Shown here in pieces: positions 1-11,424 of a stretch of 64,000 bases of DNA. Within the stretch, counting starts at the first letter, position 1; every line of letters starts with the position of its first letter. The notes beneath the pieces were generated by a model. That model had not been told where the DNA came from. It worked only from the letters and a program-made list of their open reading frames with translations, and made no database searches. The DNA comes from Viridothelium virens (lineage: Eukaryota; Ascomycota; Dothideomycetes; Trypetheliales; Trypetheliaceae): NCBI GenBank assembly GCA_010094025.1, contig ML991776.1:310001-374000 (forward strand), read 5' to 3'. A program made the position numbers and the translations under genes.

Positions 1-792
1 TCGATGCCAAATGATGGAACAACCTGCCCCAAGAAGCTAAGATGGCCCTGCGTGAACCATATGCGACAAGATATGACGTGGATAGCCCAGCTTGGGAGGA
101 GCCAAAAAGAAGGCTTCTCTCGGTTAGCATAATCCTCGTCCGTTTCGAAGCTCGGTACTCGTCACCACCTCCACAGCCAGTGTAGCAAGAACGGTCTTGC
201 TACCGGTCTCGTTTGACCATCTCCCTGCGATCAAAACTTCTGCAGAGCAGTTTGTCCCATCGGACACGAGCTATCCGCATGGCCTATATTGTGGCGGCTG
301 GGGCTGTAGGGCATCCCTCTACAGCCGATACAGCTCTCGACCGGCTAGGTAGCAGGCTATGCCGTCTGGCTGGGCTTTTCACTGAACCGACCATCCACTT
401 AGGGAATATTGAACATTTGACCAATCCAGCCGCGATCCTCACACGCTGCGACACTGCTGTCACGAAACCTGGATAAAATGTTCCCGCCTTGAAGTTTCCT
501 CATATACGTTCATGCGAGCCCCTACACTGGCCGTTCGGACCTCACACCTCGAGCGTTCTCGCTCTGCCAATTCTGTGTCCCATTACTACTGACTGGGTCA
601 GGCAGCGAGTGACGGTCGAGCTGGACTCTCTCTGGTCCTCGTCTTTGTCCTTTCACCAACATTCTTTTCTCCAGTGTTCCAGTAACACTTGCCATTCTTT
701 CTGACTGTTCTCTGCTGCCGGAACCAGCGAGGACGTTTGGCAATTTTTTCCTCAGCTCTGGCAAGCTTTGAGTATGGTTGATTGATGACAAC
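1..792. other. Upstream region of the first gene, no gene seen
   Basis: No frame here gives a convincing protein, and the short reading frames on both strands look random in composition. The stretch just before 793 is pyrimidine-rich, as fungal leaders often are, so the right half is probably promoter and 5' UTR of the receptor-like gene. An upstream ATG at 774 closes after three codons and would be a minimal upstream ORF if it is transcribed. Confidence 0.5.
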
Positions 793-2968
793 ATGGAGAT
801 ATGGACTCGAACACCGTTCCATCGTTTCGGTGGCTCTGGCAATGCGACCATGGACGCTACGTCCAGCCCGACATCAGACAGCAAGACCGATCAGATCATT
901 GCTGAGCTGCTGCTCAACAACTTCCAGACTATCCGCACCGCTCATCTTGTGCTATCTAGCTTCAGTATCGCTGCATCTGTGGTTGTGATATTAAGCATCT
1001 TCAACGATGCTCGGAAGGCAGCTAAGTTTGATGTTACTCTACGCCCCAGGTAAGAAGCATGTTTTCGTCAGATCCGTACGAATTGCTCACAATCTCGCTC
1101 CAGGAAATTCCGATTCTTCACCAAGGTCCACCCCGCCGAGGTACTGGCTCTGGTACTGTCCGTTGCGATTCTCCTACAACAGATCGCGTTCCTCGCGGTT
1201 CAGGCGTCTGGAATGGGAAGTATACTCGTTCAAGGCTGTGTGAGGACATCGCAAGTTGTCTGGCCTGGTATGTGAGCTCTGTTATGTCGAGCGTGCTACC
1301 TTACTAACGAGCCTCTTTAGCGATATTCCTCACTCCTTACACTGTGCTCGCGTTTTCGCTCGAGACTGCCGTGAGGTCCTTGATGAGGACGAAATTTGCT
1401 CCACGCGGCAAATGGAACTACTATTTGATACTCGGTTTTGCAGCTACGCTAACAATTGCCACCTGGGCTTTATCCGCTGTTCGTTCCACCCACAATGCTT
1501 GCTTCGCGAGTTTGCCTTGGTGGGTTGGGGATGAGAAGAAGGCAGCAATCGTCCTTCTGAGTCTCTTGATTGCTGTCTTTATGGGATTGGCATTCATCAT
1601 CTGGCTTGGCTTGTCCAGGACGGTCAAAATAGAGCCACAGGAGCGAATCTCAGCATCACGAGACTTTTGCTATCTTCTGCTTGGCGCTGTCCTCCTCGTA
1701 AGCCTTCTCTTTGAGACATTTTTTCTTTACTAATCCGTTCGCAGTCGATGATCTTACCCTTTTATGTTCAACTCAACTCTCGCATATCCCTCAATCATTT
1801 TACTAGCTCGATGGTCGCTGGCGTTGCACTCACTCTCACGGGTCTGGTCAACGGCTTCCTTCACTTGATCCTCCGAGCTAATGCAGCACGCATGGCCATC
1901 AAGCCGATTCAAACTCCATGGCAGTCCAAGCGTAGTTTCAGGCTGTTTGGACCAAATGATCTCGAAACTTGCATGAATATCAGTGGTCCATTGGCTCTCA
2001 TTAACCCTAAAGACGAGGATCTTGAATCTGCATATGGTGAAAAGGGCTTCGAACTTGATGCTGATGCCACTATGCGCCCTGAGCTTGCGCAGCTTGACAG
2101 TGACGAGCTTCACGAAGCTTTGACAAATGAGATCAACAAGAGCTGGCCTCTAATTCGGAGCCAGCAAAGCGCACCTCCAACACCGCCACCAAAAGCATCA
2201 TCCCACCAACGAAATGGGAGCTACTCGCTTTTCCCTACGGCAGCTTCTGCAGATGCAGGTGTGCGACCCGTCTCGACACCATCCGACAACGAAGAGCCAA
2301 ATTCACTGTTACCTCCGCGGCCTTTCTTCAGTCGTAGACACAAACGCGAGAGCAGTGCTGGAAGCAGCGCGACAGTACAGATTGGTCTTCGTCTCTCACT
2401 CGCTTCTTCCTCAGCTGCATTCCCCCGCATTCACAGCATAGCCAACGCACTCACTTCGCCAAAATCTCCAAAGAGCCCCCGATCGCCAAGGTCATTGACG
2501 CCTAGGTCTCCTATGTCTCCTGGGAACCCGTCGCCGCTCAAACACGAAGTGTCTCACGATAGCACTAGCACCATTGCACCGCTCCCAAACTCCTTCTTTA
2601 CTCGTCCAAAACGGACGACCAGCCTTCAACAGCCGCCACCGCACATTGTCACGCAGATCAAGAATATAGACCCGATGCCGGCTGAGCCAACGCCGGTTCT
2701 ACTTACAAGTCGGAGGTATCTCGACAATGTCCGCACCAGCGGTAATGGGGGAAGCCCCTCAGCGCCAGTTCCGTCCATTGGCGCAGTACTGCAGCCGGAG
2801 GTATCCAATGGGTTACGACAAAATCCCCCGACACCAATGTCGGCGGTACGTCCTGGTGCGAAGGAGCGATCACCTGTGTGGTCACCTCTTATGTCCCCGC
2901 TTCGCTCACCCAGATCGCCATTACGATCGCTCAGTAACAAACCGAATGGCAACAATAACTGGATATGA
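793..2968 (+). CDS. Seven-transmembrane receptor-like protein with Ser-Pro-rich tail
   Basis: Four exons are deduced: 793-1049, 1104-1267, 1321-1697 and 1745-2968, giving 673 aa. The joins keep frame and the introns are GTAAGA..CAG, GTATGT..TAG (with TACTAAC) and GTAAGC..CAG. Seven hydrophobic segments follow a short N-terminus that carries a possible N-glycosylation site: one in exon 1 (about residues 50-70), one in exon 2, four in exon 3 (the sixth ends over the last junction) and one at the start of exon 4. A cytosolic tail of more than 330 residues follows, rich in SP/TP repeats (SPKSPKSPRSPRS and a second block near the C-terminus) that look like proline-directed kinase sites. The architecture is that of a fungal GPCR-like protein. 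I do not recognise the class or ligand. Met20 (850) has a better start context and is an alternative start. Confidence 0.72.
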
Positions 2969-3695
2969 GCTCGTCTTCCACTTTCTATTACATTTCGGGC
3001 TTTTTCAGGCGTTTCATGCTCAGGCTATAGATGCCATTCTTTCCTTAGTGGCAATAAGGCGTTCATCCGGCTTTAGAGTCCATTCTCACATCGGATCGAC
3101 TTGAAGACCGATTATTCTTCCCATTCTCATTCTCTCGTTAAACATTTTACCCCCTATGTAATTCAGTGAAGCTTTTTGGGGCTGTGGCAGGGCAGACAGA
3201 AAGTCGGCACCTGCGCCCGGACGTTGCAATCGATTTGCTCCTGTCACTGCAGAGGAAGAAAACCGAGACCAAGGCGTGGGCTTCACCGCTCCTCTGGCAG
3301 CCTGGGTCATGATAGATGAAAGAGGTGGAAAACCGTCATTTGAGCGATTTTTCCGGGTGAAGAGGAAAACATCAAAGCACTTGCTCCTTTGGTTGTCTCT
3401 ATGTACTTACGACTATAAATGATATGCAGGGCAGGTAATGCAAGAAGGAAGAACGTTCGTTCCTAACAATCTAACAGTATTCGCTATAATTCCACCTTTC
3501 GCTCCGACACACAATCATGTCCCATCATGAAGGCAGTCAAATTCTCTTTTAGGGCATGTAAGAGCTATGTCGCGTGTATTCTGAGATCACGTGAGTGCGC
3601 GTTGCGGTTCAACTGCCTAAACTGGAAAAAGCTCCGGAATTCAAGGCTTAACTTCAATCTTGGCCGTGTTTGCGATTGCTACACCACCATGTCCC
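2969..3695. other. Intergenic, nothing recognised
   Basis: This separates two plus-strand genes. It should hold the 3' UTR of the receptor-like gene and the promoter of the next. I found no coding frame, RNA gene or repeat. Confidence 0.5.
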
Positions 3696-5099
3696 ATGTT
3701 TGACTTACCAGACGCCAAGCGGTAAGGCACTCCTTCTCCTGTCCCAGCGCCTCTCAGCGCTAGATAGTAGCCTCTCCGGCGCCACTCTGGGATTTCGAAA
3801 CGAGCACTATCTTATCACGAAACATACATGCCCGTTTATTCCACCACGCTAGATGTAGAAGCTGGGGATTCAACATGACTGACTTTGGCTTTTTGCCGGT
3901 TGACTAGGGTGCGCCGCGAGGACCTGGATCACGATGCTGACGCTTCCATTTCCTCTTCCCCTAGTCGAGCAAGAAGATCGCCGATGAAGTCGTACAAGGA
4001 TGGAGAGAGAAGGGACGAGCTCCTCGAACACCATGATAAGGATGATAGCGGAATTAAGGGAGAAGTCGAAGAACCTAGCATCGACGCCACTGAATGGCTC
4101 CGTCAGCGTCTAGACCGCGACGTCCCGTACACCATCGTCGAAGCGCCCTCTATCGGCGCGACGAAGGATAGTGCACAGGATCCCACATCGTCAACTTCAA
4201 TCGCGTCCCGGCTGGGAAATACTGCCCGGGTGCGGGATGAATCCCCATCCAAGGAAGAGGAATCCAGCAATACTGAGGACGATCTTGAAGGCGAAGACAT
4301 CGCAAAAGGAAACTCAGTAAACCCCTCCAATCAATCCCCACCGGAAGAAGACCAAGCCCACGACTTCCACCTCTTCGCTCCCCGACACCCTCTTCCATCC
4401 ACCCAGCCTCCCACCTCCACCTCTTCTTTCCCCCCTCGCCCTGAACCCCTTCAACCGCATCACTCGCCCACCTCTCCAGCAGCACCACCAGCACCACCCT
4501 GGCCCCTCCCGTCCCCTCAACGCATCCTCCTTCGCTCTCCCACGCCCCTCGCGAACCGTGCCGCGGGCTTCGTAGTTCCGCACCGTCCTGCATCCCACTA
4601 CTTCGCCGACGCCGACGCCGCGGCCTGGGCCGCCAGGGTCGCGGAGCTGGCGAGTGTGACGGTGAGTGGGGAGACGGTGAGGCGATGGGCGAGTGGGGGG
4701 ATGGCGTGGCCGGGGATGCGGTATCCGTGGAGGGTGCTTCGGATTCCGGGGTCGCATGTGAGGGTCCGTGGTGTCGAGGGGTGCGGTATTGATAAGGATG
4801 GAGGTAAGGGGAAGGGTGAGGGTGGGTTCGAAGAGGGAGGGAAGAGGAAGCGGGCGGGGAAGAAGAAGCGGATTCGGATTCGGGTGAGGGCGGCGAGGGC
4901 GCGGGAGGCGGAGGAGAAGGCTCGGGTGGAGAGGGAGGGGAGGGAGTTGGAGGAGAAGGTGAAGAGGGCGAGGCGGAATCGCGAGAAGAAGTTGAAGAAG
5001 AGGGAGAGGGATAAGGTGAAGAAAGCGAGGGCTAGGGCGGAGGTGGGGCTGGGGAAAAAAGGTGAGGAAGTAGAAGTAGAGAGCGATACTTCGAAATAG
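3696..5099 (+). CDS. Hypothetical protein with KRVRR motif and basic coiled-coil C-terminus
   Basis: I propose a small first exon 3696-3721 (MFDLPDAKR) spliced by a 186-bp intron (GTAAGG..CTAG, with CTGAC-like branch sites) to 3908-5099. The join reads MFDLPDAKRVRREDL and stays in frame, for 405 aa. Without it, the first ATG of the long frame is at 3984. The middle is acidic and then very proline-rich. Around residues 225-280 lies a more globular, Trp-containing block. The last 100 residues are almost entirely Lys/Arg/Glu and should form a charged helix or coiled coil. KRVRR and the KRKRAGKKKR run look like nuclear localisation signals. I do not recognise the family. A nuclear or nucleolar role is only an inference from composition. 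Confidence 0.6.
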
Positions 5100-5315
5100 G
5101 TTGGCGAAGAAGCATGATGACTATCAGGAGCAGAAATGAGGGTGACGCTCTACAGAGGCGCATTCTAGATACGCCAACATATTCATACAGTGCCTCCAAG
5201 AGGGCCGTTATGTATATCATAAACGTTCGTCCACTCATTCCCGAACGCCCAACCAGAGCCGAAACCTTCCTGTGACTCTAAAGCTCCAAGCCATGCCGAA
5301 AGCCTCCGTCCAAGA

Positions 5316-8062
5316 TCAAGTAACGCCTCCACCATGTTCTTTCAATTCCGCTTTATCTAGCTTCTCTACCTTCCGACTGAGCAACGACCTCAGTTCCGGA
5401 CTAATTATCTTTTGCTTCTCTAGACCGATTCCCTGCGCAACTGCATCACCAACGCTTTGACGCTTGGGCTGAGGCGCTGCATCTGCGCCCGATGATGCGC
5501 CGTTGGCGTTCGACTCTGTTGGCGATGCCGGCGTAGGTTTGCGTTGACGGACAGAAGGTGCCGGAAAATTGCTACGCTTGTCAATCGCTTCAACCATGCG
5601 TTGGAAACGTCGGAAGAGCGACTCGGCACGGATGAGTGTGGACTGAAGGTCGATTGTATTGGAGAGCTCGTTCACTGGAACGTAGACGTCAGTAGTTGAC
5701 GCATGCAGATGATATCCAAGTCGCCTGGTTGACTTACCGTACTTCAAGACTTCGTCGAAATGTTGAAGATGGTCCATGATGACGTTTCTGTGCTTTTCCA
5801 GGATTGCGAGAGCAATGAAGAGATGGAAGTTACTGCTGAGCCAGTCCGTCCATAAGCATTCCCATAAGCGTAGGACATCAAGCCATTCGAATTCTCGCTT
5901 GTACCAGACGAGCAGCATCCGGAAGAAGAAAAAGAAGTTGGTTGATTCTGCCTTCTGCAAGTGTAAGTAGAGCTTAGGATCGACAAGTTGGACGAGGTGA
6001 TCAAGAGTAAGTAGCTGTCTTCTCATGCCGGACTGGTCGCGCAGAAAATTCCGCTCCATCCGCTCCATGAAGCCAACGAAGGCCCAGAACGCAACTGCAT
6101 CATCCTGCATAACGGCGTATATAGGGGCTAGGAGATCGCTCATTCCTTGGACGTAGCCGAGGTCCTTGTTGTATTCATTGTATGTCAGCAGCATATCCTT
6201 CATTTGCTCCATATGAACATTCGTCCCACTCTCTGCGAAAGGAGAATCTGGATCTGGATGTGGTATGTCTTCACCAGCAAAGAGCGGTATGTGGCGATCT
6301 GTTCGGTGCACATCCTTTTCTACAGCGCGTATCCCAAGAAATGGGATGCAAGTTAGCCAATGAACTCTCAGTCCTTATGAAGGGAGGTAGACAAACCAAT
6401 TCTCATCTTCTGCTCCTTCCACCATTCATTTTCTTCCAGGGTAACATGGCCTTCTGCTGTACGCTCCCACCAAGCACCTTTTAGCCGGATGTACTCATCT
6501 CGAAGACTGTTCATCTTCACTTGCCGCTCATCCCTCGACGTATTCCATTCGTAGACTCCGAGAAGGAATAGCCAGGCCTCTTTTCGCACTCCATCTTCCG
6601 GATCCAATCCTCCATGGAATATGCGATCTTTGACTTCATCCGGAGTAATCTGTAGCCTGCCAGACATGTCAAACCACTTTTCCCACTCATCCATCATCAC
6701 TGGCTTTCTCTTATCAGCCATCGACATGTTCCCGACCTCCATATCCAAGATCTCAAAGTCGCCGACTTCACTCTCTTCCATTTCGAGCACATCCTTCGCT
6801 GTCCATATCCTTTGACTTCGCTCTCGCTCGCTTTGCTCTGCAATACCCATCGCCCATCGGGCAAGATATAACCTCGCACTGTCGAACTCTTCTTGTATTG
6901 TCTGGACTTCCGGGTTCCTCATCAGCCGTCGCATCTGCGGAGGCATCTTGGGGTTCTCCGCCACCGCCTGCGCCGTCCGCCTGGTGAATGTCGTAACCTG
7001 ACTCAACTTCTCCAGGAAGTTCCACCTCGCTTCCTTCAGCGCTTTCGTCACCGGATCCATTCCCCCATCTCTTCTGCTCGGAAAGGGTGCACCACCAGCT
7101 GAGCTCTTAGCCGCGCCCGCGGGCGCTTCGGGAACCGACTGGCCTGGTTCGGGACTCGCCGGCTTCCCGCCGAAACCGACCTTATCGGCATTGCTGGGCT
7201 CGATGAGATATACAGTGTTGTCGACGCCCGATCGCTCCACCGTCACATATCGCTTCAGCCAGCGGAGGACCTCGTCTCCGCCCCAAAACATGCCCCCGCC
7301 ATCACTAGAGATGTCGAAGCTTTCTCTTGCGAGCTTCTTCCTTTGCAGTATGGTAGACTGGCACTCGCTGTCGTGAAAGAATAGCGCGGGAAAGCTATCT
7401 CCCGCCCTCGTATTTATGACGACGCTGCCAAACCACCATCCCAGACTGGGGGGTCGCACCAAAAGGGAGAAAACTTCGCTGATGGGGACAGCAAAGGCGT
7501 AAGTGCCTACAGCACTGCTGTGGGAGGTAGTGGTAGGAGGTGGCGGGACAAGATATTTTTGCTTGGGTGGAGAGTCTGAGTCCGACAGATCGACCTTGAC
7601 GTATGTATCGTATGCATCGCCTAGAGATGATTCAGGGACCCAGGCCAACAGTAGCGAAGATGAGGCAATAGTTTTTGATGAGGACGAAGATGTGGGTCGA
7701 TTCGCGCTGGTTTGCGCAGGAGATTTTTGTTGGATAAGAGCTATGAAGCCAGGAATATTATCTTTGGAAGATGGCGATGGGTGAACATAGACCTAGCGCT
7801 CTTGTCAAAACTATTCCTTATTTTTAAAGAGAAGATATGCAATGCCCCTGATTCCAACAGTTTGGCAAAATAGAGGGTGTGCTTGTGTCTGCCACCTAGT
7901 CGGAATGCTACCTACCTTGCTCTTGGAAAACAGGAGCTTGACACCTCTACCTGACTTTGCGTGTTTTATGGTATTATAATCGTCTTCTTCGTCGTCACTC
8001 ATGTCGTAAAAGGATGCCGTAGGAGAAGGAGGACTCGGAGGAGGCTCTTGCTTCGCCATCAT
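5316..8062 (-). CDS. GYP7: Gyp7-type Rab GTPase-activating protein (TBC domain)
   Basis: Exons on the minus strand are 8062-7916, 7792-6397, 6319-5738 and 5674-5316, giving 827 aa. The protein opens with an acidic MSDDEEDDYN stretch and the Gyp7 N-terminal domain (GRGVKLLFSKSK, then VYVHPSPSSKDNIPGF after the splice). The TBC domain follows. It contains the arginine-finger motif IEKDVHR and the glutamine-finger motif YVQGMSDL, the two catalytic signatures of TBC GAPs. Gyp7 stimulates GTP hydrolysis by Ypt7/Rab7-type GTPases in vacuole and endosome fusion. Met28 of the open frame (8062) is taken as start; the acidic Met at 8002 is an alternative. The 63-bp last intron keeps the reading frame and has no stop, so its retention would only add 21 residues. 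Confidence in the family is high. Confidence 0.9.
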
Positions 8063-8547
8063 GAACGAATGCAAGTCAAGGACAGGTGGATGAGATCTTG
8101 AGTCACTGGGGTACGGGCCCGAGGCACTTGCTGGAAGGATCACGAGGGCATCGTAGCAAGAGGTTATTGAATACTCTAGGGAGAGTATCAGTTACTCTTT
8201 CATAGAGGGATTAGTGGGATGTAGTTGAAATTTGGTCACCGGCGTGGGACGCATGATGACGGAAGCCTGCGTGTCGCGGGGCAGTGCGACGCCTTTGTTT
8301 GCGCATGTGATGACACGTCCTTGGTACGAATTGGCTTCATATTCTAGCTTTATATCCATGTCCCTTGAAATGAACTGTTGTTTTGCGATCGGAGGTCTGA
8401 ACCCTACTTTGCAGGCCATTGAGGTAATACGCCAAACTCCTGGCTTGATGAAGACGGAACGCTTTGAAACCTCCACGATATGAAGAACTGTATGTTCAAA
8501 CCATAGCATTTCTCTCTCTTCATCCCGTATGAATAGATTCCCAAGTC
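8063..8547. other. Intergenic between MSO1-like 3' end and GYP7 start
   Basis: Both neighbours are on the minus strand, so this should hold the GYP7 promoter/5' UTR and the MSO1-like 3' UTR. A 105-codon minus-strand frame at 8509-8192 has no family resemblance and I treat it as chance. Confidence 0.45.
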
Positions 8548-9357
8548 TCAGAACCGCCTTGGCCTTGGCCCTGTAGGCAAGCCTACCCTCTCCCTCCCTG
8601 GGAGTGCTCCCCCACCATCATCCGCATACGGATTCCTGCCCGAAGAGCCATAGCTGCCCTGATCCGCGTACGGGTTCGACGAAGCCTGCGACGTCGTGCT
8701 GGGCGTTGGGCTGTTGGACCTACTAGATCCCCATAACCTAGCCTTCAGCCTTTCTTGTGCCGTTCCACCACCCCCACCTCCTGCTCCTGCTCCACTGCCC
8801 GAGGGCGAAGAGTCTGCCGCTGCCCGTGTAGCTGCTACCTGCGCAAACTGGCTTTGATAACTCCCTGCTCTTTGACTCGGTAGTGGTCGTGATGTAGGCG
8901 CCTGATATGAGTCGCCGCCGCCGCCTGCGCCATAAGAATCGACAATGCCACTGCGGCCGCTGCTTACAGAGCCAGCGCCTGGCGTTCGCGCTCCTCGTCG
9001 TAGCGAAGACGGTTGCGATGGCGGCGCTGCCTGCTGCGGGGAGTCCCAGAGATCGCTGAGTCCGCCTCCTCGCCCGCTAGATGCGCCTGCCGCCTGACCT
9101 GACGGGGTCAGTCGTCCGTAGGAGGACCCGACGCTAGATGTGACGTATTGTTGAGGGGCAGGTTGTGGTGCTTTTGGATCGGGAGGTAGCCATGGTGGAA
9201 ACGGCCTGCCCTTCTCTGTATAGTACGCGCGGAGTACGCGCGTGACATGGGAATCATCTTCGGTGTCTCCATCTGCATCGTCCGAAAGAAGCGCTCTTCT
9301 GAGGGTGGTGTATCTTGACGTTGTTTGCGTGAGGAGATTGCTTAGATACGCCGACAT
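8548..9357 (-). CDS. Mso1-like exocytosis protein (Sec1-binding N-terminus)
   Basis: A single exon of 269 aa starts at the ATG at 9357. The frame runs three codons further up but without an ATG. The first 60 residues (YLSNLLTQTTSRYTTLRRAL, a short acidic loop, then VLRAYYTEKGRPFPPWLP) match what I know of the Mso1 Sec1-binding region of filamentous fungi, which helps SM protein Sec1 act on SNAREs at the plasma membrane. The rest is Gly/Ser/Pro-rich and probably disordered, with repeated NPYAD motifs near the end. The C-terminus ends in a basic PRPRRF. The family call rests on the N-terminal motif only. Confidence 0.65.
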   Translation of the reverse strand: MSAYLSNLLTQTTSRYTTLRRALLSDDADGDTEDDSHVTRVLRAYYTEKGRPFPPWLPPDPKAPQPAPQQYVTSSVGSSYGRLTPSGQAAGASSGRGGGLSDLWDSPQQAAPPSQPSSLRRGARTPGAGSVSSGRSGIVDSYGAGGGGDSYQAPTSRPLPSQRAGSYQSQFAQVAATRAAADSSPSGSGAGAGGGGGGTAQERLKARLWGSSRSNSPTPSTTSQASSNPYADQGSYGSSGRNPYADDGGGALPGRERVGLPTGPRPRRF

Positions 9358-9732
9358 AGTGGGCACAACTTGGACGCAGCAGGATGCTAGAGTTCTCGAG
9401 CCCAGGAATTCTTGTCTCTATCTCCGTGAGCGCATGCGTGGTCAGCCGACGGCGTACTTCAGATGCGGTAGTCTGAGAAATGAAACGTTTGGTGAAGTAC
9501 TCTAGAGTATGGTACTCAACTCACTGAATGTGGGGCAGGCCAGTTGTGGAGCGAAATCCTGCCTCGCTTCCAACGAGACGGCTAAGATTTTTAAGGAAAT
9601 CTATGACCATCTAAATCTACCATTTACGACATCATCACAATATGGCATGCTCCAAGTGAGATAGCTATTGATACAATATATATGATAGAATCTTGGGTGG
9701 AGCCCTTGTCTTTTCTGTGTCCGAATCGCACA
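9358..9732. other. Intergenic, nothing recognised
   Basis: Located between the starts/ends of two minus-strand genes. It is presumably the MSO1-like promoter plus the 3' UTR of the decarboxylase gene. The AT-rich part near 9600-9690 fits a 3' UTR. Confidence 0.45.
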
Positions 9733-10890
9733 TCAAGCAGGACCGGCTCCAAGCCGCCATCCAACTTTCATGAGGGTCTCACAACCTTGATCCGTCGAAT
9801 TCTTGACTAAATCTCTATCCAAGGTGACCTCTCCGCGTGGATAGACAATAATGACTGTTGAGCCTCCATAGTAGAATGCTCCCAGGCATTGTCCCTTCCG
9901 CACCTGCGCTCCAACTTCGATGCCAGGATTGTACTTCACAGATCCAACCAGCATGGCACCCACCGCAATAATCGCCACAGGGCTGCCAGTGTTACTTCTC
10001 TGCACCGTCATGACGGACCTCCGATTCTCACAAAACACATCCAGTGTCCCTCGCTCATTGATCGCCTGCGGATTGACCGTGTAGTACGTCCCTGGGATCT
10101 CCGTAATACTCAACACCTTCCCATCCACCGGCGAATGCCAACGATGGTAGTCCTGGGGCGCCAACCTCGCAATCACCATCGCTCCACCATCAAGCCTCCG
10201 CGCCAGCTCCGCATCCCCCAGCAGCTTCTCCAGTGTAAACCCAAACCCCTTAATCCAGTACTTCGTCGCCTGATCCACCGTCTCGAACGCAGTAAGCCGA
10301 CAATCCGCCGGCGAGCTCACCACCTTGGGATCCGCCTCCCCCTCTACCGGGCGCGTCCCCTCCCTCAGCTCTCTCGCAAAGAACTCATTGAACGTGCGAT
10401 ACTGGGTCGGGTCGGGCTGCTTAAGCTCGTGCAGGCCGGGCTGCAGCTGGAACGACTCGATGAACACGGGGATGTGCTCCTTCGACTCCGGCTTGTCGTA
10501 CTCGGCGCCCATCTTGCGGCTCTGCCGCTCCAGCAGCTCCTGCGTCCGCTTCCAGTGCAGCGCCTTCTCCTGCTGCGACCCGTAGTACAGCGCGTGCATC
10601 CCCACCCGCACGTAGATGCTCATTGCCTCGAAGGTCTTGCTGCTTGTCTGCCGGTCGATCACGTAGTTGCCCATGTGCATCTTGGCTTCCCATGCTTCGA
10701 GCGAGTTCTGTGGGAAAATGCGCTTCAGCCAGGCGTGCGAGTGGTCGTGGTGGGCGGGGGCGTGGACGGTAGACTTGGGGTCGGCTGCATGTTGGGTGGC
10801 CGCGTCAGTGATGCTTTCGAGTGCTTGTTCGGTGGCTTCGAAGCGGGCGTCCGAGGTCGATTGGGTGCGGGTGAGAGGGTTCTCCGCCAT
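9733..10890 (-). CDS. Phosphatidylserine decarboxylase
   Basis: A single exon of 385 aa. The enzyme converts phosphatidylserine to phosphatidylethanolamine and uses a pyruvoyl group made by self-cleavage. Visible signatures are YRTFNEFFARELREGTRP near residue 160, the SSPADCR block, the LAPQDYHRWHSPVDG catalytic segment, and near the C-terminus FYYGGSTVIIVYP, whose GGST Ser is the expected self-cleavage and pyruvoyl residue (LGST in bacterial and mitochondrial enzymes). There is no mitochondrial presequence, transmembrane helix or C2 domain. It is therefore the short soluble type found as an extra paralog in many ascomycetes, not the Psd1 mitochondrial form or the long Psd2 form. The N-terminal 50 residues are low in homology. 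Confidence 0.9.
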   Translation of the reverse strand: MAENPLTRTQSTSDARFEATEQALESITDAATQHAADPKSTVHAPAHHDHSHAWLKRIFPQNSLEAWEAKMHMGNYVIDRQTSSKTFEAMSIYVRVGMHALYYGSQQEKALHWKRTQELLERQSRKMGAEYDKPESKEHIPVFIESFQLQPGLHELKQPDPTQYRTFNEFFARELREGTRPVEGEADPKVVSSPADCRLTAFETVDQATKYWIKGFGFTLEKLLGDAELARRLDGGAMVIARLAPQDYHRWHSPVDGKVLSITEIPGTYYTVNPQAINERGTLDVFCENRRSVMTVQRSNTGSPVAIIAVGAMLVGSVKYNPGIEVGAQVRKGQCLGAFYYGGSTVIIVYPRGEVTLDRDLVKNSTDQGCETLMKVGWRLGAGPA

Positions 10891-11424
10891 TGTGGACGGG
10901 ACGTGGTGGGATAGAAGGTGGTGGTAATGTTGTTTCGTTCGTTCTTCAGAATTAAAGGATGAATCTTAAACAGTGGTGTTTTCAATTTTTAGAGGTCTGA
11001 ACAAGGAGACTTCGCTAACAACTGAAATTGCCAGATTTGAGGAGATAGCAGACTGGGCTTTCAGAGGAAGAAAACGCGTCAGAAAGCATCTTTCAAAAGA
11101 CCGGGAAAGGAGCAGGTAAGGAGCAATATGACACTCCTTCCTTGCCAATCATAGCAGCAGATTGGGCGGCTCTTCTCACCACCACCTCTCCAGCCATAGT
11201 ACCTGACGATCTAGACTCACTTCACGATTGACCCCGCATTAGTGCCCTTCTTGGAAAAGCTTGGGTTTACCGGTCCATTGGCGCCGGTGAAGCGCAACGG
11301 AAGCCAGCATCCTTCAACGTCACCCACAGCCTCAAACAGATTTAGATTTTCGTAATATTGAAAGCTGCCTGAGAGATAGGATAGGCATCAAGCTTTTCTC
11401 AAAGCCCGAATCTCGGTTACTCGT
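10891..11424. other. Intergenic, nothing recognised
   Basis: Promoter side of the decarboxylase gene and 3' side of the GH55 gene, both on the minus strand. No coding frame or repeat was found. Confidence 0.45.

Noticed and set aside
9889-10914. 341-codon plus-strand frame
   Set aside because: Antisense to the phosphatidylserine decarboxylase gene; Arg/His-rich translation typical of a GC-rich shadow frame.
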